DNA of 64,000 bases from Rhabditophanes sp. KR3021 (taxonomy: Eukaryota; Nematoda; Chromadorea; Rhabditida; Alloionematidae): assembly GCA_963281155.1 (NCBI GenBank), contig CAUJLY010000002.1:5022001-5086000 (forward strand), in the 5' to 3' direction. The notes beneath the pieces were generated by a model. That model did not search any database. It worked only from the letters and a program-made list of their open reading frames with translations, and was not told where the DNA came from. Below are positions 9,981 to 21,740 of the stretch, in pieces. The first letter of the stretch is position 1; every line of letters starts with the position of its first letter. The translations under genes were made by a program, and so were the position numbers.

Positions 9981-11690
9981 AACTGGTTATAGTTGCAATA
10001 AATGGTGAGAAATGTAGCTAGTATATTAACAGATTATTTTACAAACAACGGCGTTTGTGCAATTGCAAGTAATAGTAATGCAATTGTATTTTGTGTTTAT
10101 ATAATGAATGATTCACTATTCACGAATACTTGTAGCAATATTAAATATAATAATTTATAGCTTCCAAGTTTACGGGGTTATGGCAGATTAGTTATGAAAA
10201 ACATTTACTAAAAAAGTTGTTCTATCAAAACAAAATGAGTGAACAAGGCGTAACTTGGTCTTCTATTTACTCAAAATAAAGTAGCGTCCACTTTATACCT
10301 TGATTGCCGACAAAACACTGATTTACGCAGTTCGGGACTGATGAAGGGGCTAGCCGCAGTTGTGTGACCTTCATAGTGCCTTACTTCGATTAACTTATAG
10401 GTAATTGTAAAAAGATACTAGCCGGCAATTGTTAGGCAATAGTGATGTATTTGTAGGTTGTTAAAAGTTCATAATAAATTAAATGACTAACTGATTTATT
10501 ACCTCCCAAGGTGTGTAAACATTTACCTGACCATAAAAGTAAAGAGGAACACACAGTGGGGGCAATAAGTCCATCTGTTAAATGATGCAACATAAAACAA
10601 ATGATAGCAGGTCACTTTTATCCCTTTAACAAATAACGGATAGCGTGATTAAGCTCTTTACTTTGATTATATTATAATTTTGGGCCTAACAAACAAAGAA
10701 ATCGAATTATCATTTGTAGTTAGTAGGTTAAAGGTGAATTATAATTAGGATGTGCAAGACCATTCGAATAAATAATCTCCCTTATTAGCAAGTCAAAGGG
10801 TACTATGATCTGCTTCAAAGATTATAATTAGTTTTTTTAATTATACAGACTTTGATATTACCTATGATTATTAGTAGATTTGGCATATTATAAAAGAGTT
10901 CGATGCGATCTTTAAGACAATGGATCACTTTGTTGTTATGAGAAGGCTTTTTACGCAATTAACATGTACCTGGCTTAAAAGCCATCCATTAGTGAGCGGT
11001 TTTGTTTCAAAGGTACTAGATTTGGTGTGATTATGTATTTACTTTAATAGGATAGGAAATGAGAAATTGAAAAAGTATATACGATCAAAGAAGTTGATGA
11101 TTCACACCTAATGCGTCAACTGCGCTTCAGAACATTGTTCCTTTTATTCTCTTAACATTATTACATTAACAATACTCCTAATATTCTAACATATTTTTTT
11201 AACTTAATGATTATTTTAATTTAAACATTATTTTAACTTAATCGCCACTTTAAATTGAACATTATTTAAACTTTGACTTTTTACATTTTATTTTAGTTTT
11301 TATAAATTTTGTTTTAACTTGTGTTAATGTGTATAACCATCAACTTTTGCTCAATTAACGAGCAAAATTGGAAGAAATAAAGATGACGAATTGGTGTTAA
11401 CAAAATATATATTTTATTCATACTTTAATAAGTTTAATTACCCTAGCATAGAAACACTGCTGACATAATAAAGAAAGGTGATATGGATCTAGATAGACAC
11501 ATTCAAATATACATGCTTAGTACATGAACAAAATAAAAAATTCGATCAAAATAGATCATACGACAAATATCTTTTTCATAACGAAATATAAAAGTTTTTT
11601 GTTTGAAGATGTGATTGTCTTCGTGGTACCAATAACCAAATTGAGCAAGAAATTGAAATGAATAGGTTTGATATGTAAAGCATGTGGGAA
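9981..11690. other. Intergenic spacer, no gene seen
   Basis: Lies between the start of the type I membrane protein gene and the 3' end of rege-1. A slightly GC-richer patch occurs near 10310-10400, but no frame, tRNA fold or splice-bounded exon is convincing there. AT-rich low-complexity runs recur near 11150-11330. Confidence 0.5.
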
Positions 11691-14600
11691 TTAAAAACCC
11701 TTTTGCTGATAGGCAATTATTTTCTTACATAAATCTTCAGATGTCACGTCGAATGGATTGAGGGCCATCACGGCGAGGACAATATCTGAGGGGAATAGTT
11801 GGCAAAGATGATATTCGAGGCGAGCTCTTTCATTGTTAGACATATCCATATTAGTACTACCACTAATTGATTGATGCATCACTGAAGATGACGATCCCAT
11901 TTCAGGATGGCCCCAAATATTCATTGAATTAGAGAAATAATTGGATGATTGAGTGTGCAAATCAGGCATCATTTGCCTTTGATTCGACCATCCTAAAGGG
12001 GTTGAGGAGTGGCGGGCAACAAATGAATGGCAATTGTTAATCATCATATTTGGGTTTAAGGAAGTTGTTCTTGTCACAGAAGCTTTATGTAAGGAGGAGG
12101 ATTTGGATTGTTGTTGTTGAAGAGATGTTCTTCCCATTCCATATGATTGACTTTCCGATAGAAGAGAATGTCTAAGAGACGGGTTAGATTTATTTTTCAT
12201 AGATTCATTTAGCAATTTGTCGACTGTCGACATTCTGCTTTCGTTGTTTCGTTCGGGATGGTAGAATTTGCATTTGTTGCCAAAGGTACATTTTTTATAG
12301 TATGGGCAAATTTGAGTGCTTGTTGCACTGTAGGTTTTGGACAAAAATTGATCTAAAATTACAATAATTATTATTCAAAACACCCAAAAGAATATTAGAT
12401 AACTCAATATTTTTATAATTTAACTTACCCAAAGTAGGACCATGTCTGCCAAGAGGATCATCTGTGGAATGTAAATGTTAGTATTAATCTAATAGATGTT
12501 TAATATTCACACCAATTTGTTTAGTTATAGTTTTGAAATTAGGCATATTTTTTTGTATTTGGCATTTTTTAAATTCTCATTACATTTGTACAACAGCTTT
12601 TTAATGCATTTAAAAAGATTTACAAATTTTCAATTGTTGACTCTATCTTATGGGTAAAAAAGTTTATTCTATCTGTAAAAAAGAATGTGCAATTCGAATA
12701 GAAAACTTTCAATTACATCTTGTAGAGCTTTACATTGTCAATATAATGGGTATAAAAAGTTAAAATGTTTTTGGCCTGATTTTTTGCAAACTAATATATT
12801 AACAAATGTTGTCATAGTAGGTCTCATGGACATGTAAATATAGTTTAATAAAATCTTTTGATAATGTAAAATTATTTTTATATTTTTAAAAATGACTAAG
12901 AAACACTTCTTAATTATAACTAAACTGGTTGGCATGATTATCATTAAATTTTAACGAACCTGGCGGCATAAATTTATTTGCAACAAATGAATACATTAGT
13001 AATCTCTCTTGCACTATTTTTTTGTAGATATTGTTTTCTTTGACTAAATCTCTATACTCATCATTAGATACAATAATTGCTTGACGATCTAATGCCGTAT
13101 TTAAGATGTATCTATCATCGTGACATACAATTCTCCTTCCATTCATTCTCCTCGAAGGTGTAAAGGTAAGGAAACCCTTGTTTTCAAGTTCAAATAAAAT
13201 ATGTTGATCCTGCGTGTTAATGAAAGAATAATTAATAAATTTGGGATAATTAATATTTAAATTTGAGTTCAATATATCTTTTTAATAAATAGTTTTTAAT
13301 CAGTTTAATTTAATCAGTATTCAAAATGCTTGGATGAAGATGTTGTATTGAATCAAAAGATTCCCCAACTCTCTACTGGTGAACTAAGAAGAATTGTTTC
13401 CACGGAAGAAGGGTTCAATATTGAAGTTGAGAAATACAATCAACTTGTAGCATCCTACAAGGTTCGTGAGGGTACTCAATATCCAAACAGATCTGCTGTT
13501 GTGTTACATGACTATTTCGTAGAAAAAATTGTAGAGACTGGAATATTTGTCACTGATTATTCGTTATCAATTTTGGGTGAATCAGAGAAATTGGTACACA
13601 ATTATAAATCATATCGAAACAGTAAGAGTTGCATTGACAAGGATTCTATACTGAATACAAACCAATTAATACTAAAGGTTCATTAACATGTGAAGAATGT
13701 AATTCTGGATTTAACTCTTATACCATATTTATGAATCATTACAAACATCAAGAGTGAGGAAAATTGAAGAATTGGGTCGAAACCATTTATCAAAAAGACT
13801 TGACTTGCAACGACGAACTGCTCTGGAAGAATGGTATGGGAGATGAAACGCTTGCTGAAGCTAGAAAGTCAGTTTGTCAAAATGGGCAATCGTGTTATGT
13901 ATTGTTGGATATCCCAAAAATTATAAAGACTTTCTCAATTATATATTGTACGTTGGTGTTTCGGATCAGTTCGAAAATAGATTATATTTGCATCGCAATT
14001 AAACTAATGCAACATTTTTAAAAGAACTCACTTTAAATCCTAAAGAAATTAGATGTAATAGAGTTTGGAAAAGAATGAAATCATATAATTCTTCTAAATG
14101 TATTGCCTCTTAGCTGTATGCTATATATTTTAATATTTTTGTATGCACTTAATGAAATTTCTCTTACCGTTATAGGTGAATCAGATCTTGGAAGTTCACG
14201 TCTATAGTTTGGAATAAAAACAAATATTTCCGTATGGCCTCTACTAGTAAAGAAGTTAACACACTCTTGAATTCCTTTGCAAGCAAAGAATTCTTTATGC
14301 CCATACGTCATAGCAATATTTGATCCATCAATTACAATAGCCCTTAATTGATTTTCTTGGTTTGTATTAGTAGATGATGAAATTGAATTTGAATTAGATG
14401 AGGTTAAGGTATTTTTAGATTGTTGTTGTGGCGGTGGATTGTCATAGAAGGGTGATTTTCCTAATTTAATTAATTCACTTAAAACATTGTCTTGAGTAGT
14501 TTCGAGAGGCGTTAAAACTTCCAAAACATGATCTAATTGACTCTGATCATAACCGAGTTTAATAGCGAATTCTAGCAAATCAAAATATAAATTTTGGGGT

Positions 14601-14884
14601 GATTTTAGGGCAGGTACGTCCCCTTCGATGGACAATTCACTTAAAGGATCCGAGAGGGGATCAGATGATTCTCTAGATAGTGATGAATGTTGCGAGGATG
14701 CTTCACTGGCAGATGCGTAACACGAATCATTACTATTAAAGTCAAAAGATGTTGCTGTAAATTGGATGGTAGATGAAAAGTTCCTGCGCAATGATATTGA
14801 CGAATCTCCAAATATAGAAGGAATATTAGAAGGGGTATTTGTCGGAATAGACCGTTTTAGTGGGGGATGATTTTTGAAGGCCAT
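11691..14884 (-). CDS. rege-1: Regnase/ZC3H12-family PIN-domain endoribonuclease
   Basis: Four exons on the minus strand, 14884-14168, 13209-12960, 12461-12429 and 12352-11691, encode 553 aa in frame. In order: a Ser-rich N-terminus; a UBA-like helical segment (FDLLEFAIKLGYDQSQLDHV...SELIKLGK); the Zc3h12a PIN/NYN nuclease starting LRAIVIDGSNIAMTYG with catalytic-type Asp, continuing to GRRIVCHDDRYILNTA with its Asp pair and IIVSNDEYRDL; the PLGRHGPTL linker; a CCCH zinc finger (CPYYKKCTFGNKCKFYH); and the C-terminal helical domain (LCQLFPSDIVLAVMALNP). Family members cleave stem-loops in mRNA 3' UTRs. The ATG follows TTTCAG|ACAAC, which could be a spliced-leader acceptor. Assignment to rege-1 rather than a paralogue is an inference. 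Confidence 0.9.
13306..14113 (+). pseudogene. C2H2 + GIY-YIG (ANKLE1/LEM-3-type) relic in rege-1 intron 1
   Basis: Plus-strand remains inside the 958-nt rege-1 intron, antisense to rege-1. The first frame (to 13686) has no start ATG and reads ELRRIVSTEEGFNIEVEKYN. After a frameshift near 13640 comes a C2H2-like stretch, CEECNSGFNSYTIFMNHYKH, then an in-frame TGA at 13755. The same frame continues to SCYVLLDIP (GIY strand). A second frameshift near 13910 leads into LNYILYVGVSDQFENRLYLH, the YVG strand with its Arg/His helix, then TAA at 14000 and a last stretch CNRVWKRMKSYNSSKC ending TAG at 14111. At least two frameshifts and two stops make it non-functional as it stands. It is related to the pbs-1 intron relic. 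Confidence 0.65.
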
Positions 14885-15629
14885 GTTGTCTGAAATATAA
14901 CTAATAAACAATGATAAGCAAGTGAATAAGTTAAATAAAATATTTTAGAAGTTGAATATATTAAACGTGGAAATAGTTATATTAGACGTTGAATATGTTG
15001 AATGAATAAAATAGTTATATTAAAATGTGCAATTTATTGTGGATGTAAACAAAGTATTTTTTAGTTAACTAAATTGACGTTATATTCATAAAAAAGATGT
15101 TAAATTAATGCATGCAAGTGGAGGATGTAATCGGTGAGATACAGTTGGTAAGTTCAAGTTTAGGAAGATTACAAAGTGTAACAAGTTTAGAAAGTGCAGC
15201 AATCTAAGTCTGTGTATAGTCAAAAATAATATAATTAAGAATAAAAAGTTATAGTGTGTATGAAAAGCGCGATTTATAAAATTGAATTATTACCGGAAAT
15301 TGGATAAGAAGGCAAGGGTATGCATTAAAAGTTGATGGTGGAAAAACAGAAAAGTTTTAAAGTAATGGATTCAATCAAGTGGAAACTTCTTTCTTTTTGT
15401 CATCATGGGTTTCTCGTATGTATACATAAAATGAATTAAATGTACCTAACTGCTTTTTAGTTGTAGCGGCCTGCCACAATTTATTACAAAGCAAGTATGT
15501 TATCAATACCATCACAAGGGTACCAAAACAAAAGTAAATTGTTTGTTACTATTTATACATGTAGTATTTCTTCCTAATCAAAATGGACTTTTACATGTGT
15601 GTTAAAATAAACTTTTAATTGTATGTGAA

Positions 15630-15750
15630 AATAAGCGTTTAATTTACCATTACTAAGCTTGTAATTTAGTATTATCAAACTTAAACATTGTAATTTAGTA
15701 TTGTTAAACATCCAAATTAGTATTAGAAACTTCTAAATTAGTATGAATAA
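15630..15750. repeat. Short degenerate tandem repeat
   Basis: Four near-copies of (A)AATTAGTATTA or TTTAGTATT, each followed by an AAAC-rich spacer, at roughly 25-35 nt spacing. Confidence 0.5.
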
Positions 15751-16966
15751 ATTTGTGTTTTTGCATGTGAACTTATATTGTATTATCTATAGTTATTTGC
15801 GTGTTGACTGGCCAGTTTTGTACATAATATTTTAATTTCTGTAAAACACATCTTTTTCTTCTCATTACAAACGTACTAAGTTTATAGCGGAAGCATTATT
15901 AAGTGTTGCGCATAGCCGGGCTAGTACACATTTCACTACCAAAAATGAATATAAAAATAAATATAAAGTAAATAGAAGTTGAAAGCTAACTAGAGGGGCA
16001 ATATATTCATGTGTAGGGGGACGGTTTGATGTTGTTGAATAATGGCGGTGAAGAAGAAGTAACAAATTGAGTGTGTTGAAGGAGACGACATTGCGCCAGC
16101 AACGATGGCCGACACAAGACAAAAACGTATGTTGACTACTTTCATTATAAGAACAGTGCTTGTATCCGCTTCCATTATCAGTTAACTGTTTATGATATCG
16201 AAAGGTGACAGCAATTTTTGAATTAGGTGGACGTTATAAGACTCCTACGGAACAAGGGCAATGAAGTCAGATAAGATATTATTATAAAATAATTAAGTAC
16301 TATCAAGTTCCGTTTAACTGACATTTATTGTACCTAGATTATTTTAAAAAATTTGCTGAGGTGATAAATAAATGGGCAGAAACGAAAAAGTACCTTTTTA
16401 GACGATGACTTGATATTTTTTTGATAAAACATCTACATATATACACTAACTAAATATAAACAAAGGGGAAATACAAGAATGTAAAATATTAGATATAATT
16501 TTATGGGTTTGAGATAAGCAGCAGGTTTAAACCATATCATTCTCATCAATGAAATATATATTTGTATACATCTTGCATGAATTTTAAAATGAGTAACAAA
16601 AAAGTTTCGTTTATTAAATTATTTGTAGTTTAGTGAAGAAGTAATAACAAAATGTATAGATAAAGGAATACATAAATAATAAATATATACACATTAAGAA
16701 GAAGACTTTATTTATGAAAAAATAAATGAAAGATATAGTTAGTTATGTATAAAGAAAGGGATATGCAATCATTAAAAATAAATCTCAAATTTATGTGAAG
16801 TAATTCTCAAGTTACTTGAGCCTAGAGAAATGTTGCTTTAAAGGTTGTTAAAGATGTAATTTGGAAAAAAGCCCAGTTTATAAGATACAAAAGTGTTGGT
16901 TTAAGGCTTTTGAGAATAAAAAAGATGTCAAATCTTGTTATTGCAACAAACAATGTCATCATCTCA

Positions 16967-17167
16967 TTAAAAAAGCTGACTACTGGTGACAGACATGTAA
17001 CCCTTTAACAGGGTTATTTTTGTTGGTGGCATTGGAACGAAATATTGTTGATAAGGCATATGTTCCGGAACTAAATTCACCACCATCTCCCTTTTACCTT
17101 CTTTTCTATAAATTCCACATAAGTTGATAGCGAATACATATAAATAAAAGCAGATAATATGTGTCAA
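16967..17167 (-). CDS. Possible exon of a small secreted or membrane protein
   Basis: The frame reads a hydrophobic stretch (HIICFYLYVFAINLCGIY) followed by a clearly polar, Pro-rich segment (VVNLVPEHMPYQQYFVPMPP). That composition looks like real protein and unlike local noncoding frames. There is no upstream in-frame ATG, so a 5' exon would be needed; one candidate is the short ATG frame near 17260 with an AG|GT donor. It would diverge from the BPI-like gene. Family unknown. Confidence 0.3.
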   Translation of the reverse strand: MTHIICFYLYVFAINLCGIYRKEGKREMVVNLVPEHMPYQQYFVPMPPTKITLLKGYMSVTSSQLF

Positions 17168-17303
17168 TGAATTTTTAAAGCCGGAGATGAAATGGTATCA
17201 GGAAAAAATAAAGTTGTTGATATGACCTGTTGATCGAAGAGTCATAAATTAAGCTTCGTAATACACATAAAATGAGCATTGCAAAGACACTTTAGTTTTA
17301 AAG

Positions 17304-18886
17304 ATGATTTCAAGAGTTGTCTATACATTTTGGCTGATCACCTTTAGTAATTTTTACTTGACCGACAGTGTTGGAACTGGTGCCCAAATTCAGTTTAGCC
17401 AAAGAGGATTAAATTTTATCGCGAATGCCGGAATCCAAATTCTAAATTCTAAGATCCCGGGAATTACGATTCCGGATGTTAGTTCATTCACCAGTGAGAG
17501 ACTTAAGTTCACATATGATTTGTCTGAAATTAAGATTGAACAGTTCAATGTTCCGCCATCATCAAATATTATTGGAATGAGCCCCCCGGACCACTTTACT
17601 ATTAACTTAGGGGGCATCAGTGCTTCCATCAATGCACATTACAAAATAAAAGTAAAGGAAGGGTGAGTTGAGATAAACATATGAGTGAATGTTCAATTTA
17701 TTTAGATTCATTCATGTCAGTAAAAGTGGAACGGTTGATGCCTCTGTAAGTTCAACTACAATTGATGCTAGTGTCGCTATTACATCCAATAACGGCCATC
17801 CATTCATTCAACCAGTGATTTGTAATGCTAATTTCGGTGCTATGAAAATCGAATTTCATGGAGATCTACTAGATGACATCATTGATTTATTCAAGAAGGA
17901 AATTGAAAGAGTTATCAAAGAAAAATTAAGTGGTATAATCTGTAATGAACTTCAATCCCTTGAAACAACCGAAGGAAATCAATTTCTAGGTGCTATTCCT
18001 CTCGACGAAGGTTTGACGGGAGTGTTTACAGGTTTTCACATTGACTATGGCCTTACTGCAAACCCTACAGCTACAGCAACCAGCATCAATATACCTATTG
18101 AAGGATTTTTTTATTTTGAAGGTCACCAACATGATTCTGCAATTCCACCAGCAAATAATGTGATCTTCCCAACCAGGTTTGTGTTTGCTAGTTATATTTA
18201 AGTTGATTAAATCAAATTTTAGTGATCCCCATTATTTGTGCATAGACTTTGATGCGGATCGAGTATTCGGTAGTGCAGCATATGCGTTTCAAAAGAGTTC
18301 ACTGAGCGAATTTCTTATCAACGACAATATCCTTAAGTATTTCGGTGATAGCGTGAGAAATTTTTTTAAATGTGATTGTGCTGATAAAAATTGCATTGGT
18401 GAAATTGTTCCTGCAATTAAGGCTAATTGCATTCCAGGGGGATCAATTTCGATTGACGCAAATTCAATTTTGTTTCCAGGATTTCATTTCAATAGTAGTG
18501 GAGCCTATATAAGTGCAACAGGAAAAGGTGGCTTCCAGATCGAAACCCCGAAAAATGTTAATATGAAATTGTTTGATTTAGAAATGGATTTGGGTCTTTT
18601 GCTGAACTCTGATCTGAAAATTACTAATTGGAAATTGACTGGAGATATAGCTTTGTATGACTACGAATTAAAAGTGAGTAACAGTGCAGTCGGCAACATA
18701 AATGCCGATGTTCTTCAGACTATTTTTAAATTCGCATTAAAAGATTTAGTGGTCGGAATGGCTAATCAAATTCTAAAAGAAGGCATTCCTCTCCCTCAAA
18801 TACCAATGGCAACAATTGTAAACCCTGTATTTAAATTTGGTTCACATTCTTTATCGGTGTGTACTGATTTTACACTGGCTCTTTAA
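17304..18886 (+). CDS. BPI/LBP/CETP-superfamily lipid-binding protein
   Basis: Three exons, 17304-17662, 17706-18176 and 18223-18886, encode 497 aa; introns of 43 and 46 nt keep frame. Residues 1-22 are a signal peptide. The N-terminal BPI barrel starts QIQFSQRGLNFIANAGIQIL, typical of the family, and continues IPGITIPDVS...YDLSEIKIEQF. A Cys pair (VICNANFGAMKIEF ... IICNEL) matches the conserved disulfide of BPI1. The second barrel holds paired repeats, ending in NPVFKFGSHSLSVCTDFTLAL. Length is that of two-barrel members (about 480-500 aa). Secreted; known members bind LPS or lipids, and the ligand here is unknown. Only 37 nt separate its stop from that of the convergent secreted-protein gene. 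Confidence 0.88.
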
Positions 18887-18923
18887 AAATAAGACTGAAT
18901 AAATACATTTATTTCTAAAGAAT

Positions 18924-19442
18924 TTAACATTTTAATAATTCGCGTAATGAACCGAAATTCGGCAAATTAATATTGGACATGATGGCTTTTCGGAAAGGAT
19001 ATAGAGTCAAGTATTCATTAAGTATTTTTTTAACATCAAAATGAACTTTCTTAATGTAATCCAGATCTTCTTCCAATGCGTGTTGACGAATTTTACTGTC
19101 GATTTTGATAGCAAAAGGTAAAAAGGCAAGTTGGTGATTAAATGGTTTCCATTTTTGTGATGCTTTGATTAGATGTTCAGTTATTCTTATAATTCCGTTG
19201 TCGTCTTTTTGATAAACTTTCTTGAGACTAGCACATTTATCCTTAACTGCATCTAATATTAATTCCTTATTTGCTAGAAGGATGATCGGGGATGTTTTAA
19301 GATTTGTTTTTTGAGTTGGCTTTTGAGTCGTTTCTTTAATAATTACACTTATTTCTTCCACTTTATTCTGAGGAGTGTCTTCGCAAAATACTGCTATGAT
19401 AGTAAGAGAAATACAAAATAATATTAAGTATGAAGTATTCAT
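18924..19442 (-). CDS. Small secreted protein, unknown function
   Basis: A single-exon frame of 172 aa from the ATG at 19442. I prefer this ATG because it starts directly with a good signal peptide (NTSYLILFCISLTIIAVFC). An in-frame ATG 13 codons upstream also exists. The mature part begins with a Thr/Lys-rich linker (KETTQKPTQKTNLKTSP) and then a helical, basic domain of about 120 residues with one Cys near the middle (KDKCASLKK) and one as the last residue (ELLKC). Convergent with the BPI-like gene. No family recognised. Confidence 0.65.
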   Translation of the reverse strand: MNTSYLILFCISLTIIAVFCEDTPQNKVEEISVIIKETTQKPTQKTNLKTSPIILLANKELILDAVKDKCASLKKVYQKDDNGIIRITEHLIKASQKWKPFNHQLAFLPFAIKIDSKIRQHALEEDLDYIKKVHFDVKKILNEYLTLYPFRKAIMSNINLPNFGSLRELLKC

Positions 19443-20612
19443 AACAAATAAATAAATGAAAATGACCTGTATATTCAGCAAATGTATGACATTTTAAATT
19501 AGGGCATTATTTTTTAAAAGCCCACTTTACTGTTGGATAATTTTAAAATGATCGAACGTCTTTTGTTTTGTACTTTCATCGAAATAATTAATTATCCTAT
19601 TAATCACATTGAAAAATAACAAAGAAATGAGTGCTGTGGTTTATATTTCCACGTTCATTCAAAAACTCCATTCAAGACGAAAGGACATTACCTTAAATTT
19701 TTTAATTGTCAGTGATATTAAGTAGGTGATTGTATACAACTGCCACAATAAACGAGAGCAGAATGTCGTCTAGGGAGTAAATTGATTAAAAGCAAAAGGT
19801 GTAAACAATACACAAATACATACTATTTTGCATACTTATCATAACGGATCGTGGATGCAAACGATCAATTACATTTTCTGTTACAAGCGATTCATTTTTA
19901 TACTTTGGTAAATGCTGATATCACTACATTTTTTAAGCAATCGTGTTGACTGGCAGTTACAAATTTTGCACAAATGTATCTAACAAAATATATTTTAATT
20001 TGATCAATGTCGCTTGAAGAAATAGAAGCATCAATTGACACTTCAACAATTGAGAACAGTCTTTCAACCAATTGTTTGAACCTTGATTAATATAAACCTT
20101 TTTTGACTCTTTTAATCTCATTACATAAAAAATAATGTCTTTTACCTTTTGTAATCCTAAATTATTAGCTGCCCCTTCAAGCAGGTTATTTGAGCTTTTA
20201 AGTTTTGGTTTTGTCATTAAACTCAGTTTTTCCAGTTTTATAAACTGGCGCAAGCACTTTTTTATAAAAACAATTTAACTCTTATTCCTGGACCATCTTT
20301 GTACCCCTTTTACCCTCTGTCCTCAAGGCAAAAATATTATCTTAAAACTCTGTTCCAGCGGTTAAAAGACACGGTATGTTTGACCTTAAATCTACGAGGC
20401 ATTTACAAAATTGCAAAAATTGTGTTTTGGACTAATTTGCGGAATTTCGGAAATAATAGTAGAGCATTTTTGTTTTTGCGTATGTTATTTCCTAGATAAA
20501 TCTCCAAAGAAAATATCCATCTGCTTCCCTAGAAAATTTGCTTAAAGATAATATTTGAATATAAAATAGTTATAAAAATAACTAAATTTGGTGTGCCAAC
20601 TCATTTTTTACA
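19443..20612. other. Intergenic region with a decayed minus-strand coding sequence
   Basis: Upstream of the two divergent genes. The stretch 20402-19890 carries fossil coding sequence (listed separately). The rest is AT-rich with no gene seen. Confidence 0.5.
19890..20402 (-). pseudogene. Decayed coding sequence, unrecognised
   Basis: Starts ATGCCTCGT at 20402 and reads MPRRFKVKHTVSFNRWNRVL before a stop. Coding-like pieces then appear in shifting frames: VLAPVYKTGKTEFNDKTKT, SSNNLLEGAANNLGLQKVKD, and finally KQLVERLFSIVEVSIDASIS, the last in a different frame. Several frameshifts and stops are needed to link them. It could be an old gene copy or a transposon ORF; I recognise no domain. Confidence 0.4.
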
Positions 20613-21536
20613 ATGTTACGTCAACAAATCGACCCTGATGGTGCTGAAACTCAATTTTTAGATTACCAAATAGACTTTGCGGTGCCAAATCCCCGTGGAC
20701 CAGATACTTTAAAGGGAACTACTATTTATCACGATGAGGTCACACAATTTAATCAAAAAGAATATTACGATCGTAGCGAGGTTGTCAATGATTACGGAAA
20801 ACACCAACACTTCGAAACTTCTGCTTATGGAGATCATGTTGAACAAATTGTTGAACAAGCACTTATTATGAAAGCTTATCCAAAGAATATTCCTGAGCAG
20901 AGTGCTTATCGACAGTATGGAGACAGACCTGTTTACACAATTAACACAAGCATTTCCCATTCAACTAATTGTTCTGTTGAAATATTGGTTCCAAATGCTC
21001 TTATTCCAATGCATCTCTCTAGTTATATGGTTCAAGTTCGACAAAATGACAGTGTTTGGCAGGTATTGACGAAGTCTGATCATTACGACATTGAATGGGG
21101 ATACTCCTTTTTCAGTGAACAAGCTATTATCCAACAAAACCTTGGAATTCGAGGAGAGTGTGAGTTGTATAGAGCTGATGAATGTGTTAATCCAGCTCCA
21201 ATTTTGCATCATTTCGGATATCAAAGAGTTAGATACACAATTGCTTTTGGATCTCATCAAGCTATCAAAATGTCTATTGGAGATAAATTAATCGTTAATA
21301 GTCAAGACATAAAAATAATGACTAAAGTTGTTTCTTCACTTGCTGTTATCTGTGACCTGTCTTTGGCATCTAACAAATACGAAGTTCAAAAGCTGGGGAA
21401 AAACACAATTGCTCATTTAGAATTCTCCAAAGTTGTTCCTATCAAAAAAATTGTTAAAAATGTTTCAAATACCCTTTGCTTGGTTAAAGAAAGTGACTTT
21501 AATGAGAGTGCTTTTCATTTAGCAGGGCACAAATAG
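20613..21536 (+). CDS. Intronless 307-aa protein, unknown function
   Basis: One uninterrupted frame from ATG at 20613 to TAG at 21536. The protein is soluble, with no signal peptide or TM segment. The N-terminal third is acidic and Tyr/His/Gln-rich (NQKEYYDRSEVVNDYGKHQH). The C-terminal two thirds alternate beta-type segments (NCSVEILVPNALIPMHLSSY, RYTIAFGSHQAIKMSIGDKL) and end in a basic-hydrophobic stretch. It lies 204 nt upstream of TMEM70 on the same strand. The single exon suits a small clade-specific gene or a retrocopy. I do not recognise the family. Confidence 0.7.
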   Translation: MLRQQIDPDGAETQFLDYQIDFAVPNPRGPDTLKGTTIYHDEVTQFNQKEYYDRSEVVNDYGKHQHFETSAYGDHVEQIVEQALIMKAYPKNIPEQSAYRQYGDRPVYTINTSISHSTNCSVEILVPNALIPMHLSSYMVQVRQNDSVWQVLTKSDHYDIEWGYSFFSEQAIIQQNLGIRGECELYRADECVNPAPILHHFGYQRVRYTIAFGSHQAIKMSIGDKLIVNSQDIKIMTKVVSSLAVICDLSLASNKYEVQKLGKNTIAHLEFSKVVPIKKIVKNVSNTLCLVKESDFNESAFHLAGHK

Positions 21537-21740
21537 CTAATCCATATTGCCTCAAGCCTCCTCCTGTTTTATTGAAAATTAAAAAACATTAATTAAATTT
21601 TATAACACATAATTTGTATACATTATCCACAAAGTTGATTAAATAAACTACTTTTAAATCTAATGTTTGTAAATTATCTGAGGCGCGGCTGAACACTAAT
21701 TTTATTTCTTTTGAATATTATTTGATTACAATTTATCAAT

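Larger units (their letters stand above)
14885..17303. other. Gene-poor interval between rege-1 and the BPI-like gene
   Basis: Mostly AT-rich. It contains the rege-1 upstream region, a short degenerate repeat at about 15630-15750, a weak minus-strand open frame (16122-15865) and a better minus-strand coding-like frame (17167-16967, listed separately). Confidence 0.5.

Noticed and set aside
11431..11451. Spliced-leader-like sequence (AGTTTAATTACCCTAGCATAG)
   Set aside because: It resembles the first half of nematode SL1, but the second half differs, no GT donor follows at the right place, and no Sm site or snRNA-like fold is seen.
13306..14113. Penelope-like retroelement origin for the GIY-YIG relics
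   Set aside because: No reverse transcriptase sequence lies upstream in either relic, and the strand motifs (SCYVLLDIP, YVGVS) fit ANKLE1/LEM-3 better than the Penelope GIY-YIG. Not excluded, only unsupported.
15865..16175. Minus-strand frames beginning with a signal-like MKVVNIRFCLVSAIVAGAMS
   Set aside because: The start looks like a signal peptide, but what follows is short and unstructured, and a competing frame overlaps it. Not enough to call a gene.
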